Shown here in pieces: positions 17,862 to 26,039 of a stretch of 64,000 bases of DNA. Position numbers and translations under genes: made by a program. Numbering within the stretch: the first letter of the stretch is position 1; every line of letters begins with the position of its first letter. Source of the stretch: CADEED01 sp039931065 (lineage in GTDB: Bacteria > Pseudomonadota > Gammaproteobacteria > Steroidobacterales > Steroidobacteraceae); assembly GCA_039931065.1 (NCBI GenBank), contig JBDTSP010000007.1:1-64000 (forward strand), read 5' to 3'. The notes under the pieces were generated by a model, which ran no database searches, was not told where the DNA came from, and was given only the letters and a program-made list of their open reading frames with translations.

Positions 17862-19364
17862 ATGAAGAATGTCGAAGAACTCATCGCGCGGTCGCGTGAT
17901 CGGGGCATCAAGCTCTGGGTGTCGGAGGGGGTGCTCAGATATCGGGCACCGCGCGCTGCCATTTCCACCGAGCTGCGGGCCGAGCTTCAAGCCAACAAGG
18001 TCTCGATCATTGACGCCTTATCGGGCCCGCGATACGAGTACGCTCCTGAAGTGCTTGAGGTCGAGATTCCCGAGCCTTTCGCTGCGCTTTGGGGTCAAGT
18101 GCAAACGGGCATCATCGGAACTGGCTACACCAACGTCACCAACATGTTGTGTCGGTTCAAGTGCCCGATAAACGTGGAAGCGCTCGAGCAGGCGCTTACT
18201 TGGATGGTTCAGAGACACAACGCGCTGCGCTGCAGACTTTCGGATGATGAGCGGGGTATGCGTCTGGTCTTCGACCGTACTCCGAAGCTCGTATCGATGG
18301 ACTTGTCAGACTGCGACGCTTCCGAAGTTGAGAGCGTCTTGACCAAAGCGGCCCAGGAAATCTTTTGGAAGCCATTCTCCTCGGATGAATGCCTATTCAA
18401 GCCCTTCATGTTCAAGTTGCCTTCATCTGAGCTCGCCATAGGCTTCGTCGTTCATCATTTCATAGTCGACGCTTGGTCCTTTGCTCTAATACCGCGGTAC
18501 TGGATGCAGGGGTATGCGATGCAGTTAGGCGAGCACCCGGAAGGTGCAAAACCTCAAGAGTACTTGCAGTGTTCGGACTACCTGCGCGGTGTGGCCAATT
18601 GGTCGAAGACGCTGAATTTTCGGCGTCGACTGGGCTATTGGAAGGAAGCGCTGGGAGGAGCGGTGCCGAGCCGTTTGCCGCCAGATCTTTTGGTGGAGCC
18701 GGACCAAAGAAGTTTTCATCGAGCTCAGCACATTCAAATCGCCTTCGAGCGCGTGGAACAGCTGAGTGTGTTGGCGGCATCGATCGAGGTCACATTGTCA
18801 GACGTCATTCTGGCTGGGGTCGTGATCGCCTTGCAAAGCGAATTGAATGCCTCCGATATCTGCGTTCGCCACGCCTGGCACGGAAGAGATGAATCTAAGC
18901 TGGTCGATATGATTGGCTTTCCCGCTGACATGGTCTTTCTCCGCGTTCGGTTGAACACGGCCAGTTGCTTGCCTGAGGTTGCACGGCAGATTCATCGTGT
19001 CGCGCTGGATGCGGTGGAGAATTATGTGCCCAGCTACTACATCGACAAGTTATTGACCGAGGCGGGCGCGACCGCATTCGTTCAAACAAACTTCCAATTC
19101 CGCGATGATCTTGGCGATCACACGCGCGAAGTCCGCGCAGCTTCTTCTTTCGTCAAAGGCATCCGCGTCCCAGAACTGCACAGGCCTTTCACCACCCCGC
19201 GCAAGCTGCAGGCGCACGACATCAATCTGTCCCTTGTGGACGGATCTGTATGGGGCGATGTCGTTTATCTCGAGAGCGTGTACGACGATGAGACGATAAG
19301 TCGATTCATCCAACGTTTCCATGAGGCATTGGAAGTTCCGATCGCAGCGCGGGAATACGCATGA
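17862..19364 (+). CDS. Stand-alone condensation-domain protein with TubC-type N-terminal docking domain
   Basis: Residues 1-50 (MKNVEELIARSRDRGIKLWV, then RYRAPRAAIS and LRAELQANK) match the TubC N-terminal docking fold, which captures short C-terminal tails of upstream NRPS/PKS proteins. Residues ~65-490 form one condensation domain with the active motif HHFIVDAWS, in which the usual Gly of HHxxxDG is Ala. There is no A or T domain. The free C domain therefore probably accepts the peptidyl chain from the last carrier protein of the NRPS, whose C-terminus is a matching acidic tail, and joins it to a soluble or carrier-bound nucleophile. This would be an alternative to thioesterase release. 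Neighbours are two glycosyltransferases and a methyltransferase. Docking and acceptor are inference. Confidence 0.88.
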   Translation: MKNVEELIARSRDRGIKLWVSEGVLRYRAPRAAISTELRAELQANKVSIIDALSGPRYEYAPEVLEVEIPEPFAALWGQVQTGIIGTGYTNVTNMLCRFKCPINVEALEQALTWMVQRHNALRCRLSDDERGMRLVFDRTPKLVSMDLSDCDASEVESVLTKAAQEIFWKPFSSDECLFKPFMFKLPSSELAIGFVVHHFIVDAWSFALIPRYWMQGYAMQLGEHPEGAKPQEYLQCSDYLRGVANWSKTLNFRRRLGYWKEALGGAVPSRLPPDLLVEPDQRSFHRAQHIQIAFERVEQLSVLAASIEVTLSDVILAGVVIALQSELNASDICVRHAWHGRDESKLVDMIGFPADMVFLRVRLNTASCLPEVARQIHRVALDAVENYVPSYYIDKLLTEAGATAFVQTNFQFRDDLGDHTREVRAASSFVKGIRVPELHRPFTTPRKLQAHDINLSLVDGSVWGDVVYLESVYDDETISRFIQRFHEALEVPIAAREYA

Positions 19365-19412
19365 TTGGTGTTGGGCTAATTCCGAGATCGTCGTGGCGAT
19401 AGCGAGGGTCAC

Positions 19413-20129
19413 GTGGCGCATATATCAAGTCAAGAAGACAACGCATTGCGCGAATGGCCTAGCGACGGGCCTATGAACACGGCACTAAAGACAAGGAACG
19501 ATGTGCAACTCGCAATTGCGGAGCTGCATCGTCTTGGCCTGCCACTACACAACGACCCGCCGAAAAACTGGGACGGACTGGGCGCGCTAAGAGAGGTCCT
19601 GTCTCACACCGACACCGATGCCAGCGTCCTCGATGCCGGGGCAGAGTCGTATTCAACCATGCTCCCTTGGCTTCAACTGTATGGCTACACGCGACTGTTT
19701 GGCATAAACCTCACGTTCACTGAGCCCTGGCAATTAGGTCCAATTCGATATGAATACGGAGATCTAACGAACACGAAGTATCCCGACCATTCATTCGACG
19801 CTATTACCTGCCTTAGCGTCATCGAGCACGGTGTAGATGTTGATTCGTATTTTCGTGAAATGAGGCGAATCCTGAAGCCCGGCGGACTCTTGGTCACATC
19901 GACAGACTATTTCAGCTCACACACGCCGGCTGACGGCCTAGAGGCCTACGGAGTACCGATTAAAGTGTTCACGGAACATGAACTCCGCGATCTAGTGCGC
20001 TCGGCATCGCGATCAGGACTAGAACTCACAGGGGAAATCGACTTCCGCTGCGTCGATCGAGCCGTGACCTGGAGTGAAGTTAGGCTGTCGTACACGTTTG
20101 TGGTGTTTGCCATGCAGTCTCCTCGTTGA
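19413..20129 (+). CDS. Class I SAM-dependent methyltransferase
   Basis: Motif I is VLDAGAESYSTM (a relaxed DxGxxxG loop). It is followed by FGINLTF (acidic-loop region), FDAITCLSVIEHGVD (motif II) and MRRILKPGGLLVTSTDYF (motif III), typical of Methyltransf_11/25 proteins. About 238 aa, cytoplasmic. GTG 19413 has a GAGGG box 5-6 nt upstream; ATG 19473 is the alternative, with no clear ribosome site. Last biosynthetic gene before the regulator/transport operon, so probably a tailoring enzyme that O-, N- or C-methylates the peptide or sugar. The target cannot be read from sequence. Confidence 0.85.
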   Translation: MAHISSQEDNALREWPSDGPMNTALKTRNDVQLAIAELHRLGLPLHNDPPKNWDGLGALREVLSHTDTDASVLDAGAESYSTMLPWLQLYGYTRLFGINLTFTEPWQLGPIRYEYGDLTNTKYPDHSFDAITCLSVIEHGVDVDSYFREMRRILKPGGLLVTSTDYFSSHTPADGLEAYGVPIKVFTEHELRDLVRSASRSGLELTGEIDFRCVDRAVTWSEVRLSYTFVVFAMQSPR

Positions 20130-20233
20130 ACTCAGATCGAGTTAGATGAGTCTGTGGTTCCGATTCCCAAAGAAGTTCTGAAGTCCGACTGTGTCGAGAC
20201 CGAGCCTCGAAAGCCGGCCCCGACAAAACGCGA

Positions 20234-20271
20234 TTGACAACTTCCGTAAAGTGTACCATTGTATCCATACA
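20234..20271 (+). promoter_or_regulatory. Promoter and putative GntR operator of operon A
   Basis: A consensus -35 TTGACA lies at 20234-20239. About 21 nt after it begins the perfect palindrome TGTATCCATACA (20260-20271), nested in a wider GTGTA...TACAC inverted repeat. The same -35 plus a near-identical 12-mer precedes the paralogous operon at 47643, so it is the best candidate site for autoregulation by the adjacent GntR protein. Confidence 0.65.
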
Positions 20272-20302
20272 CATATAGTCACGGTTTCAAACCAAGCAAT
20301 CA

Positions 20303-20722
20303 GTGGATATTTCCATACACTTGGCCGACGGGGTGCCGATCTATCGCCAAATCGTCAACCAGATCAAATACCTCATAGCGTCTGGACAGCTTCAACCTGA
20401 CGACGAACTCATGCCAATCCGAGTTCTGGCTTTGGCCCTCAAGGTCACGCCGAACACGATCGTGAAAGCGTACGGTGAGCTTGAAGCTGCAGGGGTCATC
20501 CACAAACGCCATGGATCAGGCACATTCGTTTCGGATGTGCGGCCGCAACTCGCGCTCCGTGATCGCCGGCGCGTGGTGGAGCAGCGCATCGATGCACTGC
20601 TGGCCGAAGCTCACCAGTTGAATTTCACCGCTGACGAGATTCTTCGGATGGTGCGGGAGCGGAAGGAGACGATGGCCGAGCAGGTGGAAAAATCAGCATT
20701 CAAGAAGAGAGGAGGAGTCTGA
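20303..20722 (+). CDS. GntR-family regulator, YtrA-like (operon A)
   Basis: 139 aa. The N-terminal winged helix contains VPIYRQIVNQIKYLIASGQL, the recognition helix VTPNTIVKAYGELEAAG and the wing HKRHGSGTFVS. The C-terminus is a short helical dimerisation tail, not an effector domain, typical of the YtrA subfamily that controls adjacent ABC transporters. The GTG start is fixed by the identical arrangement in the paralogue at 47712. The stop overlaps the ATG of the ABC ATPase (TGATG). Likely a repressor of its own operon through the palindrome upstream. YtrA-type regulators often sense envelope stress or antibiotics; the inducer here is unknown. Confidence 0.93.
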   Translation: MDISIHLADGVPIYRQIVNQIKYLIASGQLQPDDELMPIRVLALALKVTPNTIVKAYGELEAAGVIHKRHGSGTFVSDVRPQLALRDRRRVVEQRIDALLAEAHQLNFTADEILRMVRERKETMAEQVEKSAFKKRGGV

Positions 20723-21627
20723 TGGAGCACCCAGTAGTCGAGGTCATCGACCTCTCCCGCTCATTCGGGGAGAAGACTGCGCTAGACCATGTGTCGTTCC
20801 GTGCCACAGCAGGCCAGGTCTACGGGCTCGTGGGCTCCAACGGCGCGGGTAAGACTACATTCCTCAAGCACTTGCTGGGTCTGCTGCGCGCTACGAGTGG
20901 CTCGGTGCGCATCTTCGGCCTCGACCCGGTCCGCGATCCCGCAGGTGTTTTGTTAAGAGTCGGCTATCTATCCGAGGATCACGAGCTACCCGAGTGGATG
21001 CGCGTGGACGAGTTGATGAAGTACACGCAAGCCTTCCATCCGAACTGGGACGCTTCGTATGCTCGCGAGCTGCTCGAGACGTTCGGGCTCGATCCGAGCA
21101 AGAAGATCAGAGAGCTCTCGAAGGGCATGCGTGCGCAGGCTGGTCTCATCGCAGCTGTTGCGCATCGTCCCGAGCTGCTGGTGCTTGACGAACCCTCTTC
21201 CGGTCTCGACGCGGTCGTACGCCGCGACATTCTCGATGCGATCGTTCGTGCCGTAGCTGATGACGGGCGCACGGTAATTTTCTCATCGCACTTGCTCGAC
21301 GAGGTCGAGCGCATGTCGGACCATGTGACGTTGATCCACCGCGGGCGCGTGGCGCTGAGCGGCGTACTGGACGACGTGCGCGGTGCCTACCATCGCAGTC
21401 GCGTTCGCTTCGCCGATCACCTCGATCATGCGCCCGCTCTGGAGACCGCGCTGGCATTGGAAGGGAGCGGCCGCGTGTGGTCTGTCGTGCACAGCGGATC
21501 GACCGAGCAATTCCAAAACGCGGTCCTTGCCCTCGGTGGTGTAGTCGTTGAATCTCGAGACGCCACGCTCGAGGAAATTTTCCTGGCGCTCGCTGGTCGT
21601 CCGCGCCCGCGGGAAGAGGCCGCGTGA
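20722..21627 (+). CDS. ABC transporter ATP-binding protein (operon A)
   Basis: 301 aa. Walker A is GSNGAGKTT (residues ~38-46), the signature LSKGMRAQAG, Walker B LLVLDEPSSGLD and the switch His region IFSSHLLDE. The C-terminal ~80 residues end in ESRDATLEEIFLALAG, typical of the CcmA/YtrB/DrrA class that pairs with a separate multi-span permease. It overlaps both neighbours: the regulator (TGATG) and the permease (GTGA). A strong GGAGG precedes the start. Probably exports or extracts a hydrophobic compound from the membrane with the following permease; in context the NRPS product is a candidate substrate. Confidence 0.95.
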   Translation: MEHPVVEVIDLSRSFGEKTALDHVSFRATAGQVYGLVGSNGAGKTTFLKHLLGLLRATSGSVRIFGLDPVRDPAGVLLRVGYLSEDHELPEWMRVDELMKYTQAFHPNWDASYARELLETFGLDPSKKIRELSKGMRAQAGLIAAVAHRPELLVLDEPSSGLDAVVRRDILDAIVRAVADDGRTVIFSSHLLDEVERMSDHVTLIHRGRVALSGVLDDVRGAYHRSRVRFADHLDHAPALETALALEGSGRVWSVVHSGSTEQFQNAVLALGGVVVESRDATLEEIFLALAGRPRPREEAA

Positions 21628-23279
21628 GAAAGATATCCCCGATCGTTGCGATGTTGTGGGAGAACTGGCGACTCACGCGAGTCGAGGCCGCGGTGCGACT
21701 GGTTCTGGGATTCTCTGTGGCTTCGGGCGCAATAGTTCTGTTCGAGGCTGGCCCAACAGTCGCATTTGGAATTCTTCTCGTCGCGCACTCGATGATCTGG
21801 CTGTCGATTTCGAAGCTGAACGGCGGGAGATTCCTGGATGGGTACAAGCCCGGATTCCCGCTCTATCTACTTTATACGCGCCCTGTGCCTACGGTCGTGT
21901 TCGTCGCCGTCGCCATGGCTTATGATGCGTTCTCATGCGCCCTGTTGTACGTCCTGTCGGCGGGTCTCGTTCGGCTCGCATTTGGCCTGCCGATCCCGTT
22001 GTTTTCTTTGACGGCGTGGATAGTGGCGGTCCATTTTGGTCTCGCCGCCTTCCAATGGTCGACGCGAAATAGGATCGTCCAATCGATTGCGCCGTTTGCC
22101 GTTGTCCTTCCATTCTTCTTTGTCCTCTACGAGAACGTGGCGTTCCCGCTGCGGATCGAGTTTTCGCCGGTCGAGAACGCAACGATGGCGTTGTTCTGCC
22201 TGCTCGCCTTTGTATTCACGGTTGCAGGCGTGGCGCGGCAGCGCCGCGGCGAATTCGCAGGGCCGGTACCTCGAAAGGCTGGGTCGGGCGGATACCACGA
22301 CAGGCTTTTCAATCTGGTCCGATTTTCTTGTCCCACCTCCTCGCAGACCAGCGCGCAAGTCTGGTTCGAGCTGAAGTCCAGCGGGCTTTCTGTTCTCACC
22401 ATTGGCTTGGCGTTCGCGTTGTTGATCGTGCTGCTATTTGCGATAGGCAGCCACTTTGCGCCGATCCGTCCTTTTGCAGTCTTATCCGTGATCGTGTCCG
22501 TGCCGGCGGTTTTGTTACTAGGTGTCAATGCCTTCGGCATTCGCCGAAGACAGGGGCGCTCTTACCTCAGTGCGTTCGAAGCGACGCAACCGCACCGGGA
22601 CGCAAGGCTGGCTGGAATCAAGATAGTCGTGAGATCGTCCTGCGTCTTTGTTGCCCTGCTCGCAATTGCCGGCACCGCGTGGGCATCCACTTCCTTGGCG
22701 CGCGCATGGGGGTCGTGGGTGGTGCTGGACCCGGAAAGGCTTGTGTTAGCGCGAGCGAGGTTCGATGCCGCAATCGGCGGATCGTCGGCGTACTTATTGG
22801 CGGCAATGTCGGTCGTCGCGTTCTTCGCAACCGCCTTCGTGGTTGGTGCGCGCGCGGCGTTGACGGCGCTCCGCGCCCGCTACTCGCGTAGAGTGCACAT
22901 TGCGGTTCTGCTCTTGATGTTCTACGTGGTGGCGCTCGTAGCGTTCGCGTGGGCCGCAAAGCACGGAAGCGGATCGGAGAACCTGTTGGCAGTGTTGCTT
23001 CGAGCGACCGGATCGATTGTGGTAGCGGCATCAGTCCTGGGAACGGCGTACCTCCTCTGGCGCGCGCTCGACGAGCAACTGTTTACATTGCGCGAATGGT
23101 GGGGCGTGGTCTTTGTATCGGCGGCGCTCGGGGTAGTTTGCGCGCTCTTCCTGCAATCAGCGTCCTTGCAGTTTGATGGAATGACCCTACACGTCACATG
23201 GGTTCTGTCGTTTTCGGTGCAGCCACTGTTAGTCGCTATCCTGGCACCTTGGTCGCTCAATCGCATTCGCCATGCATGA
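21624..23279 (+). CDS. ABC transporter permease, multi-span (operon A)
   Basis: 551 aa with about twelve hydrophobic segments in two similar blocks separated by a basic cytoplasmic stretch (~residues 205-240). The motif YKPGFPLYLLYTRPVPT near residue 75 is also found in the operon B counterpart, and the C-terminus closes with APWSLNRIRHA. No named subfamily motif was recognised; function follows from translational coupling to the ATPase (GTGA overlap) and from the paralogous operon. GC is lower here (32 of 60 bases in a sample line at 21721) than in genes 4-7 of the same operon (40 of 60 at 24541), which suggests a mosaic history. Confidence 0.85.
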   Translation: MRKISPIVAMLWENWRLTRVEAAVRLVLGFSVASGAIVLFEAGPTVAFGILLVAHSMIWLSISKLNGGRFLDGYKPGFPLYLLYTRPVPTVVFVAVAMAYDAFSCALLYVLSAGLVRLAFGLPIPLFSLTAWIVAVHFGLAAFQWSTRNRIVQSIAPFAVVLPFFFVLYENVAFPLRIEFSPVENATMALFCLLAFVFTVAGVARQRRGEFAGPVPRKAGSGGYHDRLFNLVRFSCPTSSQTSAQVWFELKSSGLSVLTIGLAFALLIVLLFAIGSHFAPIRPFAVLSVIVSVPAVLLLGVNAFGIRRRQGRSYLSAFEATQPHRDARLAGIKIVVRSSCVFVALLAIAGTAWASTSLARAWGSWVVLDPERLVLARARFDAAIGGSSAYLLAAMSVVAFFATAFVVGARAALTALRARYSRRVHIAVLLLMFYVVALVAFAWAAKHGSGSENLLAVLLRATGSIVVAASVLGTAYLLWRALDEQLFTLREWWGVVFVSAALGVVCALFLQSASLQFDGMTLHVTWVLSFSVQPLLVAILAPWSLNRIRHA

Positions 23280-23307
23280 CAACAACGCTCTGAGCAAATG
23301 GCGCGAC

Positions 23308-23433
23308 ATGAACAATCTACATCTTATCGTGACGTTTACGCTTTCGTTGGCAACTCTGGCCGTCATCTTGGTTTGCTGGTACTACCCGTCCGGCACGGGC
23401 CGCGCTCCGATGGCTCGAGGGGAACAGGAATGA
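23308..23433 (+). CDS. Possible 41-aa single-span membrane protein
   Basis: A short open frame starts at ATG 23308 (MNNLHLIVTFTLSLATL) and encodes one clear transmembrane segment followed by WYYPSGTG and a polar tail. Its TGA overlaps the ATG of the Yip1-like gene (ATGA at 23430-23433), an arrangement typical of coupled small genes. No counterpart is visible at the equivalent place in operon B and the ribosome site is weak, so this is tentative. If real it would be a small accessory subunit of the transporter. Confidence 0.4.
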   Translation: MNNLHLIVTFTLSLATLAVILVCWYYPSGTGRAPMARGEQE

Positions 23434-24125
23434 ACGATCTTTCGGTCGCCGCCAGCCTGGCGACAGCTCCTTCGAAGGCCTTTATGGAACTGCGCGGGCG
23501 GCCGCGGTTCCTGCTGCCGCTGTTCACCATCCTCCTGTCGTCGATTGCCGTCGTCGCCTGGTACTACAGCGTGGTCGACTTCGACTGGCTGAAGGAGCTC
23601 ATCTTCAGCAATAACCCCGACGTGCAGAAGCTGCCGCCCGAGCAACGCGCCGCCGCCATGAACTTCGTCGGCCGGAACACGATGTTGTTCGGCAGCGTGT
23701 TTGGCGTGCTGGTCGGCGTGCCTTTCGTCTACGTGCTCACCGCGGTTTACTACCTCGTCGCGGCGAAGGTCACAAAGGTGCCGCTCGGGTTCAAACACTG
23801 GTTCACGCTCGTCTGCTGGGTGTCATTGCCCGGTCTGCTGAGCACCGTCGCCGCGGTCATCTCGCTGCTCCTGCGCGACAACAACCAGATTCCGCCGGGC
23901 GTGCTGCAGCCGCTGTCGCTCAACGAGCTCGTGTTCCACGTGCCCGTGGGCAGCAAGTCGCAGCCGTTCCTGGAAGCGCTGAACGTCCCGGTCATCCTGA
24001 GCTGCATCCTCGCCGTCATCGGCGTGCACACGTGGACCCAGCGCTCGTGGCTTTGCAGCTCGATCGTCGCGGTGCTGCCGGTGGTGCTGCTGTACGGCAT
24101 CTGGGCGATCTTCGCGTTTCGTTAG
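23430..24125 (+). CDS. Yip1-family membrane protein (operon A)
   Basis: 231 aa with four to five membrane spans. The soluble N-terminus has ATAPSKAFMELRGRPRFLLP, the usual lead-in of YIP1 (PF04893) proteins. The loop PEQRAAAMNFVGRN precedes span 2, and KVPLGFKHWF sits in the middle of the domain. ATG 23430 is chosen because the paralogue starts at the same residue (MNDLSVAASLATA against MNNLALAGTLASS) and GGGGAACAGG lies upstream. Yip1 proteins act in membrane organisation; the role in this transport operon is unknown, but the gene is kept in both copies between the two transporter types. Confidence 0.85.
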   Translation: MNDLSVAASLATAPSKAFMELRGRPRFLLPLFTILLSSIAVVAWYYSVVDFDWLKELIFSNNPDVQKLPPEQRAAAMNFVGRNTMLFGSVFGVLVGVPFVYVLTAVYYLVAAKVTKVPLGFKHWFTLVCWVSLPGLLSTVAAVISLLLRDNNQIPPGVLQPLSLNELVFHVPVGSKSQPFLEALNVPVILSCILAVIGVHTWTQRSWLCSSIVAVLPVVLLYGIWAIFAFR

Positions 24126-24131
24126 CTCCCG

Positions 24132-25355
24132 ATGACACGCAGGAAAGGCATCGTCATCGGCGCGATCGTCGCCCTGGTCGCGCTGCCGGTTGTGTTGAAA
24201 CTCACGCGCGGCGATACGGGCAAGGTCGTGGAGCTCGAGAGCGTTTCGTCGCGCGCGCTCACGCCGACCGTGCTCGCATCCGGGTCACTCACGTATGAGA
24301 GTCAGGTGACGCTCGCACCCGAGGTGACCGGCCGCGTGAAGGAGATCCTCGTGGAGGAGGGCGATCACGTGAAGCGTGACCAGCTCCTGATGCGCCTCGA
24401 CCCCGCCGCGCCGCGTGCGGCCATCGAGCAGAGCCAGGCGCTGGTGCGCCAGGCGCGTCTCAGCATCGAGCGCCGCCAGGTCGACTACGACGCGCAGGTC
24501 GTCAAGGTCAGACGCTACGAGGCGCTGCAGGGCAAGGGCATGGTGGACGCGAACAGCCTCCAGCAACTCGTGTCCGAGCGCGACCTCGCCGAGGTCGATC
24601 TGCGCACGAGCCGCGAGCAGCTCTCGCAGGCGCAGGCGCAGCTGAGCCAGGCACAGGAGCAGCTCGCGAAGACCGAGATCCGCTCGCCGCTCGAGGGCAA
24701 GGTCACGGCCATCTACGTCAAGGTGGGCCAGACCGCGGTGCCGAGCTTCTCGGGCATCGCCGGCTCGACGCTGGTCGACGTCGCGGACACCACGAGCATC
24801 GATGCGGAGATCAACGTCGACGAGACAGACATCGCGCGCGTGCGCGTCGGCGCCGTGGCGCGCGTCGTGCCGGCGGCGTTTCCCGACAAGACGCTGACGG
24901 GCAAGGTCGACCAGGTCGCCATCGCACCGCGCCTGCAGCTCGGCGGGCAGACCAAGAGTTATCCGGTGCGCATCCGGCTGGAGAACACCGCGGGGGTCGT
25001 CTTTCATCCCGGCATGAGTTGCCGCGCGGAGGTGCTGACCGGAGCGCAGGACGACGCGAAGGTGCTCGCCGTGCCCGTGCAGGCCGTGCGCTACGAAGAC
25101 AACCCGGACTCATCGGGCCAGGGAAGCAGGAGCCAAAGCAGCAAGACGCTCGCGAGCGTGTTCGTCTACGACGGCGGCCGCGCGAAGAAGCGCACCGTCA
25201 CCACCGGCACCGCCGACGACAGCTACATCGCGATCACGGACGGGCTCAAGGCCGGCGAACGAATCGTCGTCGGCCCGTCGAAGACGCTGCTCTTCCTGCT
25301 CGACGGCGAGAAGGTCAGCATCGACATCACCAAGCCCGCGGCGGCCGCGAAGTAG
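24132..25355 (+). CDS. MacA/HlyD-type periplasmic adaptor (operon A)
   Basis: 407 aa. One N-terminal membrane anchor (IVIGAIVALVALPVV); biotinyl-lipoyl half-motifs around residues 55-85 (TLAPEVTGRVKEILVEEGD) and ~195-215 (PLEGKVTAIYVKVGQ); between them a long alpha-helical hairpin rich in Gln, Leu and Ala (residues ~90-190); then the beta-barrel and membrane-proximal domains with FHPGMSCRAEVLTG. This is the classic membrane fusion protein layout linking an inner-membrane MacB-type pump to an outer-membrane channel. It directly precedes the MacB-like ATPase and permease. No TolC gene is in the window, so the channel must be encoded elsewhere. Confidence 0.93.
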   Translation: MTRRKGIVIGAIVALVALPVVLKLTRGDTGKVVELESVSSRALTPTVLASGSLTYESQVTLAPEVTGRVKEILVEEGDHVKRDQLLMRLDPAAPRAAIEQSQALVRQARLSIERRQVDYDAQVVKVRRYEALQGKGMVDANSLQQLVSERDLAEVDLRTSREQLSQAQAQLSQAQEQLAKTEIRSPLEGKVTAIYVKVGQTAVPSFSGIAGSTLVDVADTTSIDAEINVDETDIARVRVGAVARVVPAAFPDKTLTGKVDQVAIAPRLQLGGQTKSYPVRIRLENTAGVVFHPGMSCRAEVLTGAQDDAKVLAVPVQAVRYEDNPDSSGQGSRSQSSKTLASVFVYDGGRAKKRTVTTGTADDSYIAITDGLKAGERIVVGPSKTLLFLLDGEKVSIDITKPAAAAK

Positions 25356-25361
25356 TTTGGC

Positions 25362-26039
25362 GTGATCGAGCTGCGCGGCATCGGCAAGACGTACCAGATG
25401 GGCCCCACGTCGCTGACCGCGCTCGCGGACGTCGACCTCGACATCGGGCGCAACGAGTACGTCGCGCTGGTCGGCCCGTCGGGGTCCGGCAAGTCGACGA
25501 TGATGAACGTGCTCGGCTGCCTCGACTCGCCGACCAGCGGCACCTATACGCTCGACGGTGAGGCCGTCGCCGGTCTCACCGAGGACCGGCTCGCGCGCGT
25601 GCGCAATCGCAAGATCGGCTTCATCTTCCAGAGCTACTACCTGATGCCGCGCACGACCATCGCCGACAACGTCGCGCAGCCGTTGATCTATCGCGGCCTC
25701 GCGCCCGCGGTGCGACGCGAACGTGCAGATGCCGCACTGGCGCGCGTCGGGCTCGAGGCGCGCACGCTGCACAAGCCCAACGAGCTGTCGGGCGGCCAGC
25801 GACAGCGCGTCGCCATCGCGCGCGCGCTCGTGGGCCGTCCCGAAGTGCTGCTCGCCGACGAGCCCACGGGCAACCTCGACAGCAAGACGGCGCGCGAGAT
25901 CATGGGCGTGTTCGGTGACCTGCATCGCGACGGCATGACGATCATCATCGTTACGCACGATTCTGCGATCGCCGAGCACAGCCGGCGCGTCGTCCGCCTG
26001 CACGACGGGCGCATCGTCGAGGATCGGGTGAAGCCATGA
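25362..26039 (+). CDS. MacB/LolD-type ABC ATPase (operon A)
   Basis: 225 aa. Walker A GPSGSGKST, Q-loop IFQSYYLMPRTT, signature ELSGGQRQRVAIARAL, Walker B VLLADEPTGNLDSKT and switch His IIIVTHD. The length and the PTGNLD motif place it in the LolD/MacB subfamily that drives mechanotransmission pumps rather than substrate translocation through the membrane. GTG start (ATCGAGCTGCGC follows), same as the paralogue. It overlaps the permease by ATGA. Much of the region after the Q-loop is residue-for-residue identical to the operon B ATPase. Confidence 0.95.
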   Translation: MIELRGIGKTYQMGPTSLTALADVDLDIGRNEYVALVGPSGSGKSTMMNVLGCLDSPTSGTYTLDGEAVAGLTEDRLARVRNRKIGFIFQSYYLMPRTTIADNVAQPLIYRGLAPAVRRERADAALARVGLEARTLHKPNELSGGQRQRVAIARALVGRPEVLLADEPTGNLDSKTAREIMGVFGDLHRDGMTIIIVTHDSAIAEHSRRVVRLHDGRIVEDRVKP

